DNA of 52,246 nucleotides from an uncultured Ralstonia sp. Lineage in GTDB: Bacteria; Pseudomonadota; Gammaproteobacteria; Burkholderiales; Burkholderiaceae. How positions within the stretch are numbered: position 1 is the first letter of the stretch; every line of letters begins with the position of its first letter. The notes beneath the pieces are model-generated. The model was not told the origin of the DNA and ran no database searches. It was given only the letters and a program-made list of their open reading frames with translations. Below are positions 16,243 to 24,559 of the stretch, piece after piece. The stretch is from positions 1 to 52,246 of the forward strand of contig CAJXMR010000013.1 of the NCBI GenBank assembly GCA_913056305.1, in the 5' to 3' direction. The translations under genes were made by a program, and so were the position numbers.

Positions 16243-16809
16243 ATGGGACGGTTTGGATGGGCGGCCTGTGCCGCAGGCTTGCTGGCCTGGGCGGGCGCGG
16301 GCCACGCCTGGGCGGGCGGTTTGAACGATGAAGCCAACGAGGTGGACGAGGCCGGCAGCGTGGGTGCGATCACCAACCCCGTGCACGCGTGGAAGGCCGT
16401 ATCGGAAGACAAGCTCGACGACATGCGCGGTGGCTTCGACATTCCGTCGGCGGCCAACCTGCACATCTCGTTCGGCATCGATCGCGCGGTCTATATCAAT
16501 GGCGATCTGGTGGCGAACGTGTCGGTCACCATTCCCGACATCTCACGCATCACGGCCGACCAGGCGCACCAGCTCGCCAACGTCGTCAACACGGTCAACC
16601 TGGTGCAGAACGGGCCGAACAATACGTTCACGCCCGATGCCGGAACCGGTGCGGCGGCCGCGACCGTGATCCAGAACACGCTGAGCAGCCAGACGCTGCA
16701 GTCGCTCACCACCATCAATGCGGCGGTCAACAGCCTGCCGCAGTTCCGCCAGCTGAACCTGGGCAGCGTGCTGCAGAGCGCGCTGGCAAACGTGGTGAAC
16801 CTGCACTGA
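16243..16809 (+). CDS. Exported protein with double-glycine motif, Fap-like cluster
   Basis: 188-residue protein. A signal peptide (residues 1-24, AGHAWA-G) is followed by an acidic linker and then VSEDKLDDMRGG ending at Gly63-Gly64. That matches the double-glycine leader pattern closely: Val -12, Ser -11, Leu -7, Met -4, Gly -2 and Gly -1. The mature part (FDIPSAANLHISFGIDRAV onward) is beta-prone, has TVIQNTLSSQTLQSLTTIN and ends ALANVVNLH. RBS caggaggg. It starts 23 bases after the C39 peptidase gene, so co-expression is near certain. By position it could be the counterpart of FapE or FapA, but similarity at that level must be tested. Confidence 0.72.
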   Translation: MGRFGWAACAAGLLAWAGAGHAWAGGLNDEANEVDEAGSVGAITNPVHAWKAVSEDKLDDMRGGFDIPSAANLHISFGIDRAVYINGDLVANVSVTIPDISRITADQAHQLANVVNTVNLVQNGPNNTFTPDAGTGAAAATVIQNTLSSQTLQSLTTINAAVNSLPQFRQLNLGSVLQSALANVVNLH

Positions 16810-16861
16810 GCCGCGCCAGGCGGTTCAGTGCAGTGGATGCGGATGGGGCGGCGCGGTTCAG
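16803..16861. terminator. Hairpin(s) in the convergent gap of the Fap-like cluster
   Basis: gcactgagccgc (16803-16814) can pair with gcggttcagtgc (16820-16831), 12 bases with one G-T wobble and a 5-base loop. The same left arm can also pair with ggcgcggttcag (16850-16861). Both stop codons lie inside these arms. There is no T tract, so it is a weaker or factor-dependent bidirectional terminator. Confidence 0.5.
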
Positions 16862-18198
16862 AACTGGATCGGCAGCCGCAGCGTGACCGTCACGTCGGGC
16901 GTGTCGCGCGTCAGGCCCGCGCCCACCGACAGGTTGAGCGTCATCTTGGGCGAGAGCCGGTACGAGTACCCCACCAGCAGCGTGCCCAGGATGGAGCGCG
17001 TCGAGCCCGGCACCGTCACGCCGTTCTGCTTGGTCGACCCGATGATGCTCTGGTCGTAGCCGATCGAGAACGCGGCCTTCTCGTTCAGCGCCAGCCCCAT
17101 GCCGAAGTTGAACCCGATGATGTCGCCGGCCTTGATGTTGCCCAGGAACTGCTGCGAGCCGTCGACCAGATGCAGGCTCACGTCCTTGCGCTCGAAGTTG
17201 TGCAGGTAGCTGACGCTGCCGAAGAACACCGCCGGATCGGTTGGATACAGCCAGGTCAGGCCCGGCTGCAGCGCGAAAAAGCCCGAGCCCGTGGGTTGCT
17301 GCAGGGGCAGCCCGGTGCCGGTGGTGTTGCTCACGCAGCGCGTGACGCAATCGGTGGTGACTTCAAACGGGTCCTTGCCGGTGCGTGACTTGAAGCGCAG
17401 CCAGCCGATGGTGAACGGCTTGTCGACACCGCCTGCGCTGATCTGGTAGCGCGCGGTCAGCTCCGCGTCGCCGATGCCGTGGCCGCGCGAGTTGAAGGCG
17501 TTGTCGCTGGCGGTGCCGGTGAACAGCTCGCGGCTGACGGTGTCGCTCGTGCTGTAGACGTAGGGCATGCGCGCTTCGACCTCCCACCGCTTGGCCAGGC
17601 CGTAGCGCACGGTGGCCGTACCCGTCAGGGTGGTGGTTTTGACTTGGCGGATATCGATCAGGCCGATCAGCAGCGCGGGGATGATGGTGTAGCCCACCAG
17701 CGCCACGCGGTCGGACGACGAATACGCCATCTGCAGCGACGGCTCGAACACCACCTTGCCGGGCGGCGTGAGCGCGCTGGGCTCATCGAAGATCTGCGCG
17801 ACGCGCGGCGGCTTGTCGGTGTCGGCCGGCGGCTTGCCGACCGGCGCGGCGCCGGGCTGGGCGTTCTGCGTCATCTGCGCGGCGGCGTCGCCGGTGGTGC
17901 CGGCGGCCGTGCCTGCGTCCACGCCCGCGCCGGGCGCACCCGCGCCGCGCAGGGTGTCGAGCTCGCCCATGCCGAGCGTGCGCCGCATGTCGTTCAGGCG
18001 CGCTTCCTGTTGCTGGATCGACCGTTTGAGTTCGAGCAGATGCGCCTGCTCGTCGGCAAGTTGCCGTTGCAGGGTTTCGAGGCTGGGCGGCCTGTCGTCC
18101 ACCACCTCGTTCGTGACTTGCGCGAGTACCGGCCTGCCGCAGATCAGCAGGCATGCGCATGCAACCGCGCGTAGCGGCCACCATGGCGTGTGCGTCAT
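16858..18198 (-). CDS. Outer-membrane beta-barrel transporter with N-terminal coiled coil (FapF-like)
   Basis: 446-residue outer-membrane protein. Signal peptide ends VLA-Q (residue 26). Residues 38-85 form a heptad-rich coiled coil (LETLQRQLADEQAHLLELKR, IQQQEARLNDMRRTL). A Pro/Ala/Gly linker (86-135) leads to a beta-barrel with alternating aromatic strands (VEARMPYVYSTSD, GLTWLYPTDPAVFFGSVSYL, GTLLVGYSYRLSPKMTLNL) and a terminal Phe typical of outer-membrane barrels. Coiled coil plus barrel is the layout of FapF, the trimeric pore that secretes Fap amyloid. Here it is convergent with the other genes instead of last in the operon. Start at 18198 follows acggggac; longer in-frame starts would bury the signal. 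Confidence 0.78.
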   Translation of the reverse strand: MTHTPWWPLRAVACACLLICGRPVLAQVTNEVVDDRPPSLETLQRQLADEQAHLLELKRSIQQQEARLNDMRRTLGMGELDTLRGAGAPGAGVDAGTAAGTTGDAAAQMTQNAQPGAAPVGKPPADTDKPPRVAQIFDEPSALTPPGKVVFEPSLQMAYSSSDRVALVGYTIIPALLIGLIDIRQVKTTTLTGTATVRYGLAKRWEVEARMPYVYSTSDTVSRELFTGTASDNAFNSRGHGIGDAELTARYQISAGGVDKPFTIGWLRFKSRTGKDPFEVTTDCVTRCVSNTTGTGLPLQQPTGSGFFALQPGLTWLYPTDPAVFFGSVSYLHNFERKDVSLHLVDGSQQFLGNIKAGDIIGFNFGMGLALNEKAAFSIGYDQSIIGSTKQNGVTVPGSTRSILGTLLVGYSYRLSPKMTLNLSVGAGLTRDTPDVTVTLRLPIQF

Positions 18199-18372
18199 GG
18201 CAATGTCCCCGTCGAGAGCACCCGGTCCCCAACGGCAGACGGGCACTTCACGATTTCCCCCGGGTGGCTTGTACTGCGGTTCCACTATAGGCGAGTGAGC
18301 GCGAAACGAAAGCCCCGTGCGGGTCCCCAAAATGGAGGAGGCGGCGTATGCCGTTTGGTCGACGTACGGGCA

Positions 18373-18401
18373 TGAAAAAAGGCGCCCGAGGGCGCCTTGG
18401 C
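18373..18401 (-). terminator. Rho-independent terminator after queF
   Basis: On the minus strand, aaggcgccc-tc-gggcgcctt followed by tttt. It lies 18 bases beyond the queF stop and closes the ilvA-queF operon. Confidence 0.92.
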
Positions 18402-18418
18402 GTGCGATAGGTCAGCGC

Positions 18419-19255
18419 TTACTGACGCGCATTGCGGAGGTTATCCGGCCACGGCGTGTTGTAGTTGGTGCGGAACGGATTGATGTCCAGCCCGCCGCGC
18501 CGCGTATAGCGCGCATACACCGCTAGCTTGACCGGGCGGCACTGTCGCAGGATGTCGGTGAAGATGCGCTCGACGCACTGCTCGTGGAATTCGTTATGCT
18601 CGCGGAACGAGATCAGGTATTTGAGCAGCCCTTCCTGGTTGATCGGCGCGCCCACGTAGCGGATCTGCACGCTGCCCCAGTCCGGCTGGCCCGTCACCAG
18701 GCAGTTGGACTTGAGCAGGTGCGAGACCAGTGTTTCTTCCACCGGGCTTTCTTCCTCGTCTGCATGCAGCAGCTCGGGCGTGGGCTGGTAGACGTCGGTC
18801 TCGATATCGAGACGATCGAGCGACAGGCCACCCAGCTCGCCCATCTTCTGCCGCGCAAATTCTTCCGGCGGCACGATGCGCACCTGCACCGGCGCACCGC
18901 ATGCCTCAGACAGGTCGTGGTGGATCAACTGCTGCAGTGCCTCGGCCGACGCCACCTTGGTCTGGTTGAACGAGTTCAGGTACAGCTTGAACGACTTCGA
19001 CTCGACGATGTTGGGCGAATCCGACGGCACGATCACCGTGCCGATCGCCACCTGCGGCTTGCCGCGCAGGTTCAGCCACGACAGCTCGTACAGGTTCCAC
19101 AGGTCCACGCCGAAGAAGGGCAGGGCGCTGCCGACGGGCAGGCCGATCTCGTCGCGCTTGCCCTGGCGCGGAATCGGGAACAGCAGGCTCGGGTCGTACT
19201 GCGTCGTGTAGGCCGAGGCCTTGCCCAGTGGCGAGTGTTCGGGGTGGTTGCTCAT
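18419..19255 (-). CDS. queF: NADPH-dependent 7-cyano-7-deazaguanine reductase QueF
   Basis: 278-residue, two-domain (YqfB-like) type of QueF that reduces preQ0 to preQ1 in queuosine tRNA modification. The QueF motif ESKSFK is at residues 85-90, the catalytic Cys185 lies in [16 protein letters not shown], and [16 protein letters not shown] contributes to the substrate and NADPH site. The C-terminus is [13 protein letters not shown]. It starts 27 bases after the ilvA stop on the same strand and is probably co-transcribed. I see no preQ1 riboswitch before it. Length is normal for proteobacterial QueF. Confidence 0.97.
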   Translation of the reverse strand: MSNHPEHSPLGKASAYTTQYDPSLLFPIPRQGKRDEIGLPVGSALPFFGVDLWNLYELSWLNLRGKPQVAIGTVIVPSDSPNIVESKSFKLYLNSFNQTKVASAEALQQLIHHDLSEACGAPVQVRIVPPEEFARQKMGELGGLSLDRLDIETDVYQPTPELLHADEEESPVEETLVSHLLKSNCLVTGQPDWGSVQIRYVGAPINQEGLLKYLISFREHNEFHEQCVERIFTDILRQCRPVKLAVYARYTRRGGLDINPFRTNYNTPWPDNLRNARQ

Positions 19256-19282
19256 GACAATACTCAGCTCAGCGCGGGACGA

Positions 19283-20803
19283 TTACAGGAACAGACTGTA
19301 GACCGGGTTCTCGCTCTCGTCCCAGGACTTGTAGCCCAGCGTGGTGAGGAAGGCCTTGAACTCGCGCTTCTCGTTCTTCGGCACCTGGATGCCCACCAGG
19401 ATGTTGCTCGAATCCGCGCCCTGGTTGCGGTAGTGGAACAGGCTGATGTTCCAGTTCGGGCTCATGCTGGAGAGGAACTTCATCAGCGCGCCCGGCCGCT
19501 CGGGGAATTCGAAGCGGTACAGCAGCTCGTTCTCGGCCAGCGGCGAATGCCCTCCCACCATGTAGCGGATGTGCTGCTTGGCGAGTTCGTCATTGGACAG
19601 GTCCAGCGTCGGGAAGCCGTGCTTGCGGAAGTTCTCGGCGATCTTGTCGCCCTCCGCGCGCGAGGCGATCTGCACGCCCACGAAGATGTGCGCGGCGTCC
19701 TTGCTGGCGATGCGGTAGTTGAACTCCGTCACGTTGCGGGACCAGCCGACCAGCTCGCAGAAGCGCTTGAAGCTGCCGCGCTCTTCCGGAATCGTCACAG
19801 CGAACACGGCTTCGCGTGCCTCGCCCACCTCAGCGCGTTCGGCCACGAAGCGCAGGCGGTCGAAGTTCATGTTGGCGCCGCTGGCCACGGCCACCAGTGA
19901 CTCGTTCTTCAGCTTGGTTCGCTCGGCGTATTGCTTGAGGCCGGCCAGCGCCAGCGCGCCTGACGGCTCCAGCAGGCTGCGTGTGTCCTGGAACACGTCC
20001 TTGAGCGCCGCGCAGATGGCATCCGTATCCACCGTGATGATCTCGTCGACCAGCTCGCGCGTGACGCGGAAGGTCTCCTTGCCCACCAGCTTGACCGCGG
20101 TGCCGTCGGCAAACAGGCCCACGTCCTTCAGCTCAACGCGCTTGCCGGCGGCCACCGAACGCGCCATCGCGTCGGAGTCGACGCTCTGCACGCCGATCAC
20201 CTTGATGTCCGGCCGCACGGCCTTCACGTAGGCCGCGATGCCCGAGATCAGCCCGCCGCCGCCGATGGCTGCGAAGATGGCGTGGATCGGCTGCGGATGC
20301 TGGCGCAGGATCTCCATGGCAATCGTGCCCTGGCCGGCGATCACCTCCGGATCGTCGAACGGGTGCACGAAGGTGTAGCCGTGCTTCTCTTGCAGCTTGG
20401 CGGCGTGGTTGTAGGCGTCGGAATAGCTCTCGCCGTGCAGCACGACTTCGACCCACTCGCCGCCGCGCGAACGCACGCCGTCAATCTTGAGCTGCGGTGT
20501 CGTCACCGGCATGCAGATGATCGCCTTGCACTCCATCCGGGCCGCGCTGAACGCCACGCCCTGCGCGTGGTTGCCGGCCGAGGCCGTAATCACCCCGCGC
20601 TTGCGCTCGGCAGGCGTGAGCGAGGCCATCTTGTTGTAGGCGCCGCGCAGCTTGAACGAGAACACCGGCTGGTCGTCCTCGCGCTTGAGGTAGACGCGGT
20701 TGCCGGTGCGCGCCGACAGGTTGGGCGCGAACTTGAGCTCGGTTTCCTGGGCGACGTCGTAGACCTTCGCGGTCAGGATCTTCTTGAGGTAATCGATGGC
20801 CAT
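19283..20803 (-). CDS. ilvA: Threonine ammonia-lyase, biosynthetic
   Basis: 506-residue PLP enzyme converting L-threonine to 2-oxobutanoate, the first committed step of isoleucine synthesis. PLP lysine is Lys51 in FSFKLRGAYNK; ASAGNHAQGVAF and IGGGGLISGIAAYVKAV are the substrate and phosphate-binding loops. The C-terminal third carries two ACT-like regulatory domains (VFAVTIPEERGSFKRFCELV and YRFEFPERPGALMKFLSSM) that mediate isoleucine feedback inhibition in this long form. Start at 20803; the frame stays open far upstream but that stretch is antisense to the K+ channel gene. Followed by queF 27 bases on. Confidence 0.97.
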   Translation of the reverse strand: MAIDYLKKILTAKVYDVAQETELKFAPNLSARTGNRVYLKREDDQPVFSFKLRGAYNKMASLTPAERKRGVITASAGNHAQGVAFSAARMECKAIICMPVTTPQLKIDGVRSRGGEWVEVVLHGESYSDAYNHAAKLQEKHGYTFVHPFDDPEVIAGQGTIAMEILRQHPQPIHAIFAAIGGGGLISGIAAYVKAVRPDIKVIGVQSVDSDAMARSVAAGKRVELKDVGLFADGTAVKLVGKETFRVTRELVDEIITVDTDAICAALKDVFQDTRSLLEPSGALALAGLKQYAERTKLKNESLVAVASGANMNFDRLRFVAERAEVGEAREAVFAVTIPEERGSFKRFCELVGWSRNVTEFNYRIASKDAAHIFVGVQIASRAEGDKIAENFRKHGFPTLDLSNDELAKQHIRYMVGGHSPLAENELLYRFEFPERPGALMKFLSSMSPNWNISLFHYRNQGADSSNILVGIQVPKNEKREFKAFLTTLGYKSWDESENPVYSLFL

Positions 20804-20855
20804 GGTGCGGACCGGAGTGGACGGGGGAGAGCCCGTAAGCCTATCACGCGCCGCC

Positions 20856-20885
20856 TTGCCGGACTGGCCGGCCGGTCGGTACACT
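20856..20885 (+). promoter_or_regulatory. Predicted promoter for the KirBac-type channel gene
   Basis: TTGCCG at 20856-20861, 18-base spacer, TACACT at 20880-20885, about 50 bases before the ATG. It lies in the 129-base gap with the divergent ilvA gene. Confidence 0.4.
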
Positions 20886-20932
20886 GCCCTCGCCGCGCGC
20901 GGGCGCGGCCTATCTTCGGCGCGAGGCTCCCC

Positions 20933-21850
20933 ATGAACACCCCGTCGTCCCCCTCCCGGCCTTCCCGGCATACACGCCGGGGCCGCAAGGTCTGGTCCGG
21001 CACCCAGCAAGTCATCGCGCACGGCATGCCGTCGCTGGGTTGGCGCGACATCTACCACCACGCGCTGGCGGTGAACTGGCCGACCTTCTTTGCCGCGCTG
21101 GCGACGCTGTTCCTCACCCTCAACGCGATCTTCGCCGGGCTGTATTCGCTGGGCGATGCGCCGATCGCCAACCAGTCGCCGGCGGGCTTCGCTGGGGCGT
21201 TCTTCTTCAGCGTTGAGACGCTCGCCACCGTCGGCTACGGCGACATGCATCCCCAGACGATGTACGCGCATATCGTCGCCACGATGGAGATCTTCATCGG
21301 CATGTCGGGTATCGCCATGGCCACGGGGCTGGTGTTCGCGCGCTTCTCGCGCCCACGCGCCAAGATCATGTTTGTGCGCAATCCGGTGGTACGCACGCTC
21401 AACGGCAAGACTACGCTGATGCTGCGCGCCGCCAATGCACGCCAGAACGTCATCGCCGAGGCGAAGGCCAAGCTGCGCTTGCTGCAGGACGAACGCTCGC
21501 CCGAGGGTTACACGATCTACAAGATCCGCGACCTCACGCTGGTGCGCAGCGAGCATCCGATCTTCCTGCTCGGCTGGATCCTGATGCACGAGATCGACGA
21601 GACGAGCCCGCTGTTCGGCGCCACCGCCGAGTCGCTCGCCGCCGGCGATGCCATGCTGCTGCTCACCATCGAAGGCTCCGACGAGACCGCCGCCCAGACC
21701 CTGCAGGCACGCCACTCCTGGCAACATGATGAGATCCGCTGGGGTTATCGCTTTGTCGACCTGATGCACGACGAAGGCAGCGTGACCCACGTCGACTACG
21801 GCAACTTCCACGAGATCGTGCCAGTGGATGAGCCGGCGGGTCAGGCCTGA
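20933..21850 (+). CDS. KirBac-type inward rectifier potassium channel
   Basis: 305-residue tetrameric K+ channel subunit. A basic N-terminus with a slide-helix region (WRDIYHHALAVNWP, residues 37-50) leads into the outer helix (51-70), pore helix and selectivity filter TVGYGDM (Thr99-Met105), and the inner helix (FIGMSGIAMATGLVFARFSR). The C-terminal half is the cytoplasmic immunoglobulin-like Kir domain, with IMFVRNPVVRTLNGKTTLML and PIFLLGWILMHEIDETSPL. Length fits KirBac1/3 proteins. Its 3' end overlaps the convergent membrane-protein gene by 10 bases. Physiological role in bacteria is poorly defined. Confidence 0.93.
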   Translation: MNTPSSPSRPSRHTRRGRKVWSGTQQVIAHGMPSLGWRDIYHHALAVNWPTFFAALATLFLTLNAIFAGLYSLGDAPIANQSPAGFAGAFFFSVETLATVGYGDMHPQTMYAHIVATMEIFIGMSGIAMATGLVFARFSRPRAKIMFVRNPVVRTLNGKTTLMLRAANARQNVIAEAKAKLRLLQDERSPEGYTIYKIRDLTLVRSEHPIFLLGWILMHEIDETSPLFGATAESLAAGDAMLLLTIEGSDETAAQTLQARHSWQHDEIRWGYRFVDLMHDEGSVTHVDYGNFHEIVPVDEPAGQA

Positions 21851-22320
21851 GCGCGACTGCTTGCGGAGCGCTCCATGAGCGCCGCAATCACGCACGCTTC
21901 GGCCAAGGCGATGACGGCCCAGAAGCCGAGTTCAGCCAGCACCAGCACCAGCGGTTCGCCAAGCATGTTGATCGGCGTGAAGACCTCGAAGAACAGATAA
22001 CCCAGCACGAAATTGAGGCCGGCGAAGCGCAGCGCACGGGGCAGCACGCCCGCTGGCCACGCGGGCGCCAGCCAGCCGTAGAGGCCCGCGTGCACCAGGC
22101 CGAACAGTAGGAAGACGACGAACATCGGCGCGGGGTTGGCGACGACCAGCGGCAGCGGTTCGATCTGGGTCCAGACCGCGATCAGCTTGTGGCTCTGGAT
22201 CGGCGAGGTGAGCAGGAACCCGCCGCCATTCCAGCCGAAGCCGATCCATCGGAATGTCAGCAATATCACGACGTTGAAGGTCAGGCCGCCGGCCAGTCCG
22301 GCGATGAGCACTCGGGGCAT
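21841..22320 (-). CDS. Small integral membrane protein, unknown function
   Basis: 159-residue protein with four predicted membrane segments: LIAGLAGGLTFNVVILLTF (5-23), APMFVVFLLFGLVHAGLYGW (about 64-83), FAGLNFVLGYLFFEVF (about 97-112) and VLVLAELGFWAVIALAEACV (about 123-142). I do not recognise the family; it resembles small DUF1761- or DoxX-sized membrane proteins only in layout. The ATG at 22320 follows a gggaggccgc ribosome binding site. A TATACT on the minus strand at 22368-22363 could be its -10 box. Divergent from the next gene and tail-to-tail, overlapping, with the K+ channel gene. Confidence 0.75.
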   Translation of the reverse strand: MPRVLIAGLAGGLTFNVVILLTFRWIGFGWNGGGFLLTSPIQSHKLIAVWTQIEPLPLVVANPAPMFVVFLLFGLVHAGLYGWLAPAWPAGVLPRALRFAGLNFVLGYLFFEVFTPINMLGEPLVLVLAELGFWAVIALAEACVIAALMERSASSRAQA

Positions 22321-22448
22321 GCGGCCTCCCACGTGTGGAACGGGTTGTACCGTGATCCGGGCAGTATAGGTTGCCGTTCCGGGCGCGCCAGGCCGGGGTG
22401 TGGCGCGGGTCCGGCACAATAGCCGCTTCCGTACTGCCTGGATGCGCC

Positions 22449-23696
22449 GTGGCCCTGAACCTCGTCTGGCTCGCCTTCTTCCTCGTTGCCTTCGTCACCG
22501 CCTGCGTGCAGGTCGTGCAGGGCGACATGGAGGTCTTCTCCCGCATGCTCACCGCCATGTTCGACGCCGCGCGCACCGGCTTCGAGATCGCGCTCGGCCT
22601 CACCGGCATGATGGCGCTGTGGCTGGGCATCATGCGCGTGGGCGAGCGCGCCGGCGTGGTGGACCTCTTCGCCCGGCTGGTGAACCCGCTGATGCGGCAC
22701 CTGTTCCCGTCCGTGCCCGCCGGCCACCCGGCCAACGGCGCGATGATGATGAACGTGTCGGCCAACGTGCTCGGCCTGGACAACGCCGCCACGCCGCTCG
22801 GTCTGCAGGCCATGCGCGAGCTGCAGCAGATCAACCCGCAGCCGGCGCGCGCCAGCGACGCGCAACTGATGTTCGTGGTGCTCAACACGGCGGGCGTGAC
22901 GCTGGTGCCCACTTCCGTCATCGCCATCCGCCAGGCGATGGCGGTCAAACAGGGGCTGGTCGGCTTCAATGCGGCGGACATCTTCCTGCCGACACTGCTG
23001 TCCACCTTTATCGGCTTCTGCGCGGGCATCGCGGCGGTGGCCTGGTACCAGCGCATCAACCTGTTCAGGCCGGCGCTGCTGGCGTACTTCGGCGGCTTCA
23101 TCGCGGCGATGGGGCTGCTGTTTGCGTGGCTGCGCCAGTTTCCGCCGCAGCAGATGGCGGCGTGGATCGGGCTGATCGGCGCGGGCGCCATCCTGACCAT
23201 CGTGGTGGCGTTCCTGGCGTGCGGGGCCATCCGCCGCATCAACGTGTACGAGACCTTCGTCGATGGCGCCAAGGATGGCTTCCAGGTGGCGATCGGCATC
23301 GTGCCGTACCTGGTGGCGGTGCTGGTGGGCATTGCCGTGTTCCGCGCCGCGGGCTGCATGGACTTCCTGATGCAGGGGCTGTCGGCGGCCTTCTCGCACC
23401 TCGGCATCGACACGCGCTTCGTACCGGCGCTGCCGGTGGGCCTGATGAAGACGCTGTCCGGCGCCGGCGCGCGCGGCCTGATGGTGGACGTGATGACCAC
23501 CTACGGCGTCGACTCCTTCCAGGGCAAGCTGGCCGCCATCATCCAGGGCTCGACCGAGACCACCTTCTACGTGCTGGCCGTGTACTTCGGCAGCGTCGGC
23601 ATCAAGGACACGCGCTACGCGCTGGCCTGCGGGCTGTGGGCCGACCTGATCGGGCTGGTGGGTGCGGTGCTGATCGCCTACCTGTTCTTCGGCTGA
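22449..23696 (+). CDS. Nucleoside-recognition (Gate) domain membrane protein, SpmA-SpmB fusion type
   Basis: 415-residue polytopic membrane protein with two Gate (nucleoside recognition) domains, equivalent to fused spore-maturation proteins A and B though this is not a spore former. The first half has LMRHLFPSVPAGHPANGAMM and MNVSANVLGLDNAATPLGLQ, a SpmA hallmark; the second has LPVGLMKTLSGAGARGLMVD and GSTETTFYVLAVYFGSVGIK, a SpmB hallmark. GTG start at 22449 is the first codon consistent with a membrane N-terminus; the alternative ATG at 22371 adds 26 residues without homology. Transport substrate is unknown. The YqaA-family gene follows after 66 bases. Confidence 0.88.
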   Translation: MALNLVWLAFFLVAFVTACVQVVQGDMEVFSRMLTAMFDAARTGFEIALGLTGMMALWLGIMRVGERAGVVDLFARLVNPLMRHLFPSVPAGHPANGAMMMNVSANVLGLDNAATPLGLQAMRELQQINPQPARASDAQLMFVVLNTAGVTLVPTSVIAIRQAMAVKQGLVGFNAADIFLPTLLSTFIGFCAGIAAVAWYQRINLFRPALLAYFGGFIAAMGLLFAWLRQFPPQQMAAWIGLIGAGAILTIVVAFLACGAIRRINVYETFVDGAKDGFQVAIGIVPYLVAVLVGIAVFRAAGCMDFLMQGLSAAFSHLGIDTRFVPALPVGLMKTLSGAGARGLMVDVMTTYGVDSFQGKLAAIIQGSTETTFYVLAVYFGSVGIKDTRYALACGLWADLIGLVGAVLIAYLFFG

Positions 23697-23749
23697 TGGG
23701 GGCGATGGGGTAGGGCGGCCCCCAAGCGACGTCACCGCCGCCCGCGCCC

Positions 23750-23755
23750 TACAAT
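23750..23755 (+). promoter_or_regulatory. Possible -10 box (TACAAT) next to the YqaA-family start
   Basis: TACAAT ends 7 bases before the ATG at 23763, which would put the transcript start on or next to the start codon (leaderless mRNA). The -35 region is weak. Confidence 0.3.
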
Positions 23756-23762
23756 CGACCGC

Positions 23763-24344
23763 ATGGAACAGTGGATCACCTGGCTGCTCGCCACCCTGGC
23801 CTTGCCCAACGTCGGGCTGCCCGCCATCTTCATCGTCAGCTTCATCTCGGCGACCTTGCTGCCGTTGGGCTCGGAGCCGGCGGTGTTTGCCTATATCAAG
23901 CTCAACCCAGAGATGTTCTGGCCGGCCATCATCGTGGCCACCATCGGCAACACGCTGGGCGGCGTGGTCGACTGGTGGATGGGCTATGCCGCCAAGCTGG
24001 CGCTGGTGCGCTACCACCTCTCGCGCCGCCGCCGCCAGCACGACACCGAGCACGTCCAGCATGTGCCGCACCCGCAGCGCCACCGTGCGCCGCCGCTCGA
24101 CAAAAAGTACTTCCGCTGGATGCGCCGTATCGGGCCGGCGTCCTTGCTGGTGTCATGGCTGCCGGGCATCGGTGATCCGCTCTGCACGCTGGCCGGCTGG
24201 CTGCGCCTGTCGTTCTGGCCCAGCGTCATGTACATGGCGATCGGCAAGTTCCTGCGCTATGTCGCCATGACCACTGCACTACTGACGCTGCCCGACAGCT
24301 TCTGGCAGGGCATGTTCGGGTGGCTCAAGGGCGCCCTGATGTGA
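23763..24344 (+). CDS. YqaA family (VTT/DedA-like) membrane protein
   Basis: 193-residue inner-membrane protein of the VTT/DedA superfamily. Hallmarks are FISATLLPLGSEPAVFAY (about 29-46), IGNTLGGVVDWWMGY (about 61-75) and WLPGIGDPLCTLAGWLRLSF (about 137-156). Between the two conserved halves lies a basic His/Arg-rich loop (about residues 84-120, with RRRRQHDTEHVQHVPHPQRH) that is longer than usual. DedA relatives are linked to lipid scrambling and envelope homeostasis; the YqaA branch is uncharacterised. It follows the SpmAB-like gene on the same strand. Confidence 0.88.
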   Translation: MEQWITWLLATLALPNVGLPAIFIVSFISATLLPLGSEPAVFAYIKLNPEMFWPAIIVATIGNTLGGVVDWWMGYAAKLALVRYHLSRRRRQHDTEHVQHVPHPQRHRAPPLDKKYFRWMRRIGPASLLVSWLPGIGDPLCTLAGWLRLSFWPSVMYMAIGKFLRYVAMTTALLTLPDSFWQGMFGWLKGALM

Positions 24345-24559
24345 CGGTGGTGTGATCTTTGCGGCGCTTGCGCGGCCGTGCGCTTTTCGCAACCTGTTGA
24401 AAACGCGGCAGTTTTGGCCCCCATGCTCCCGGCAGGGATACCGTTGCTGCAACGCATCAACATTGAACCTTGCAGTACAATTCCCCTTTAAAGACCGCGC
24501 GGCCAGGACCGAATATCGTTTCCGCCCATTCCGCCGCGCTCCCTCCCTGCGGCTCGCCC

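Noticed and set aside
19256..19282. PreQ1 riboswitch before queF
   Set aside because: Only 27 bases separate ilvA and queF; too short for an aptamer and none is visible before ilvA.
20804..21895. Upstream extension of ilvA (open to 21895, 870 residues)
   Set aside because: The extra 364 residues are antisense to the KirBac channel gene and have random His/Arg-rich composition; ilvA length is right from 20803.
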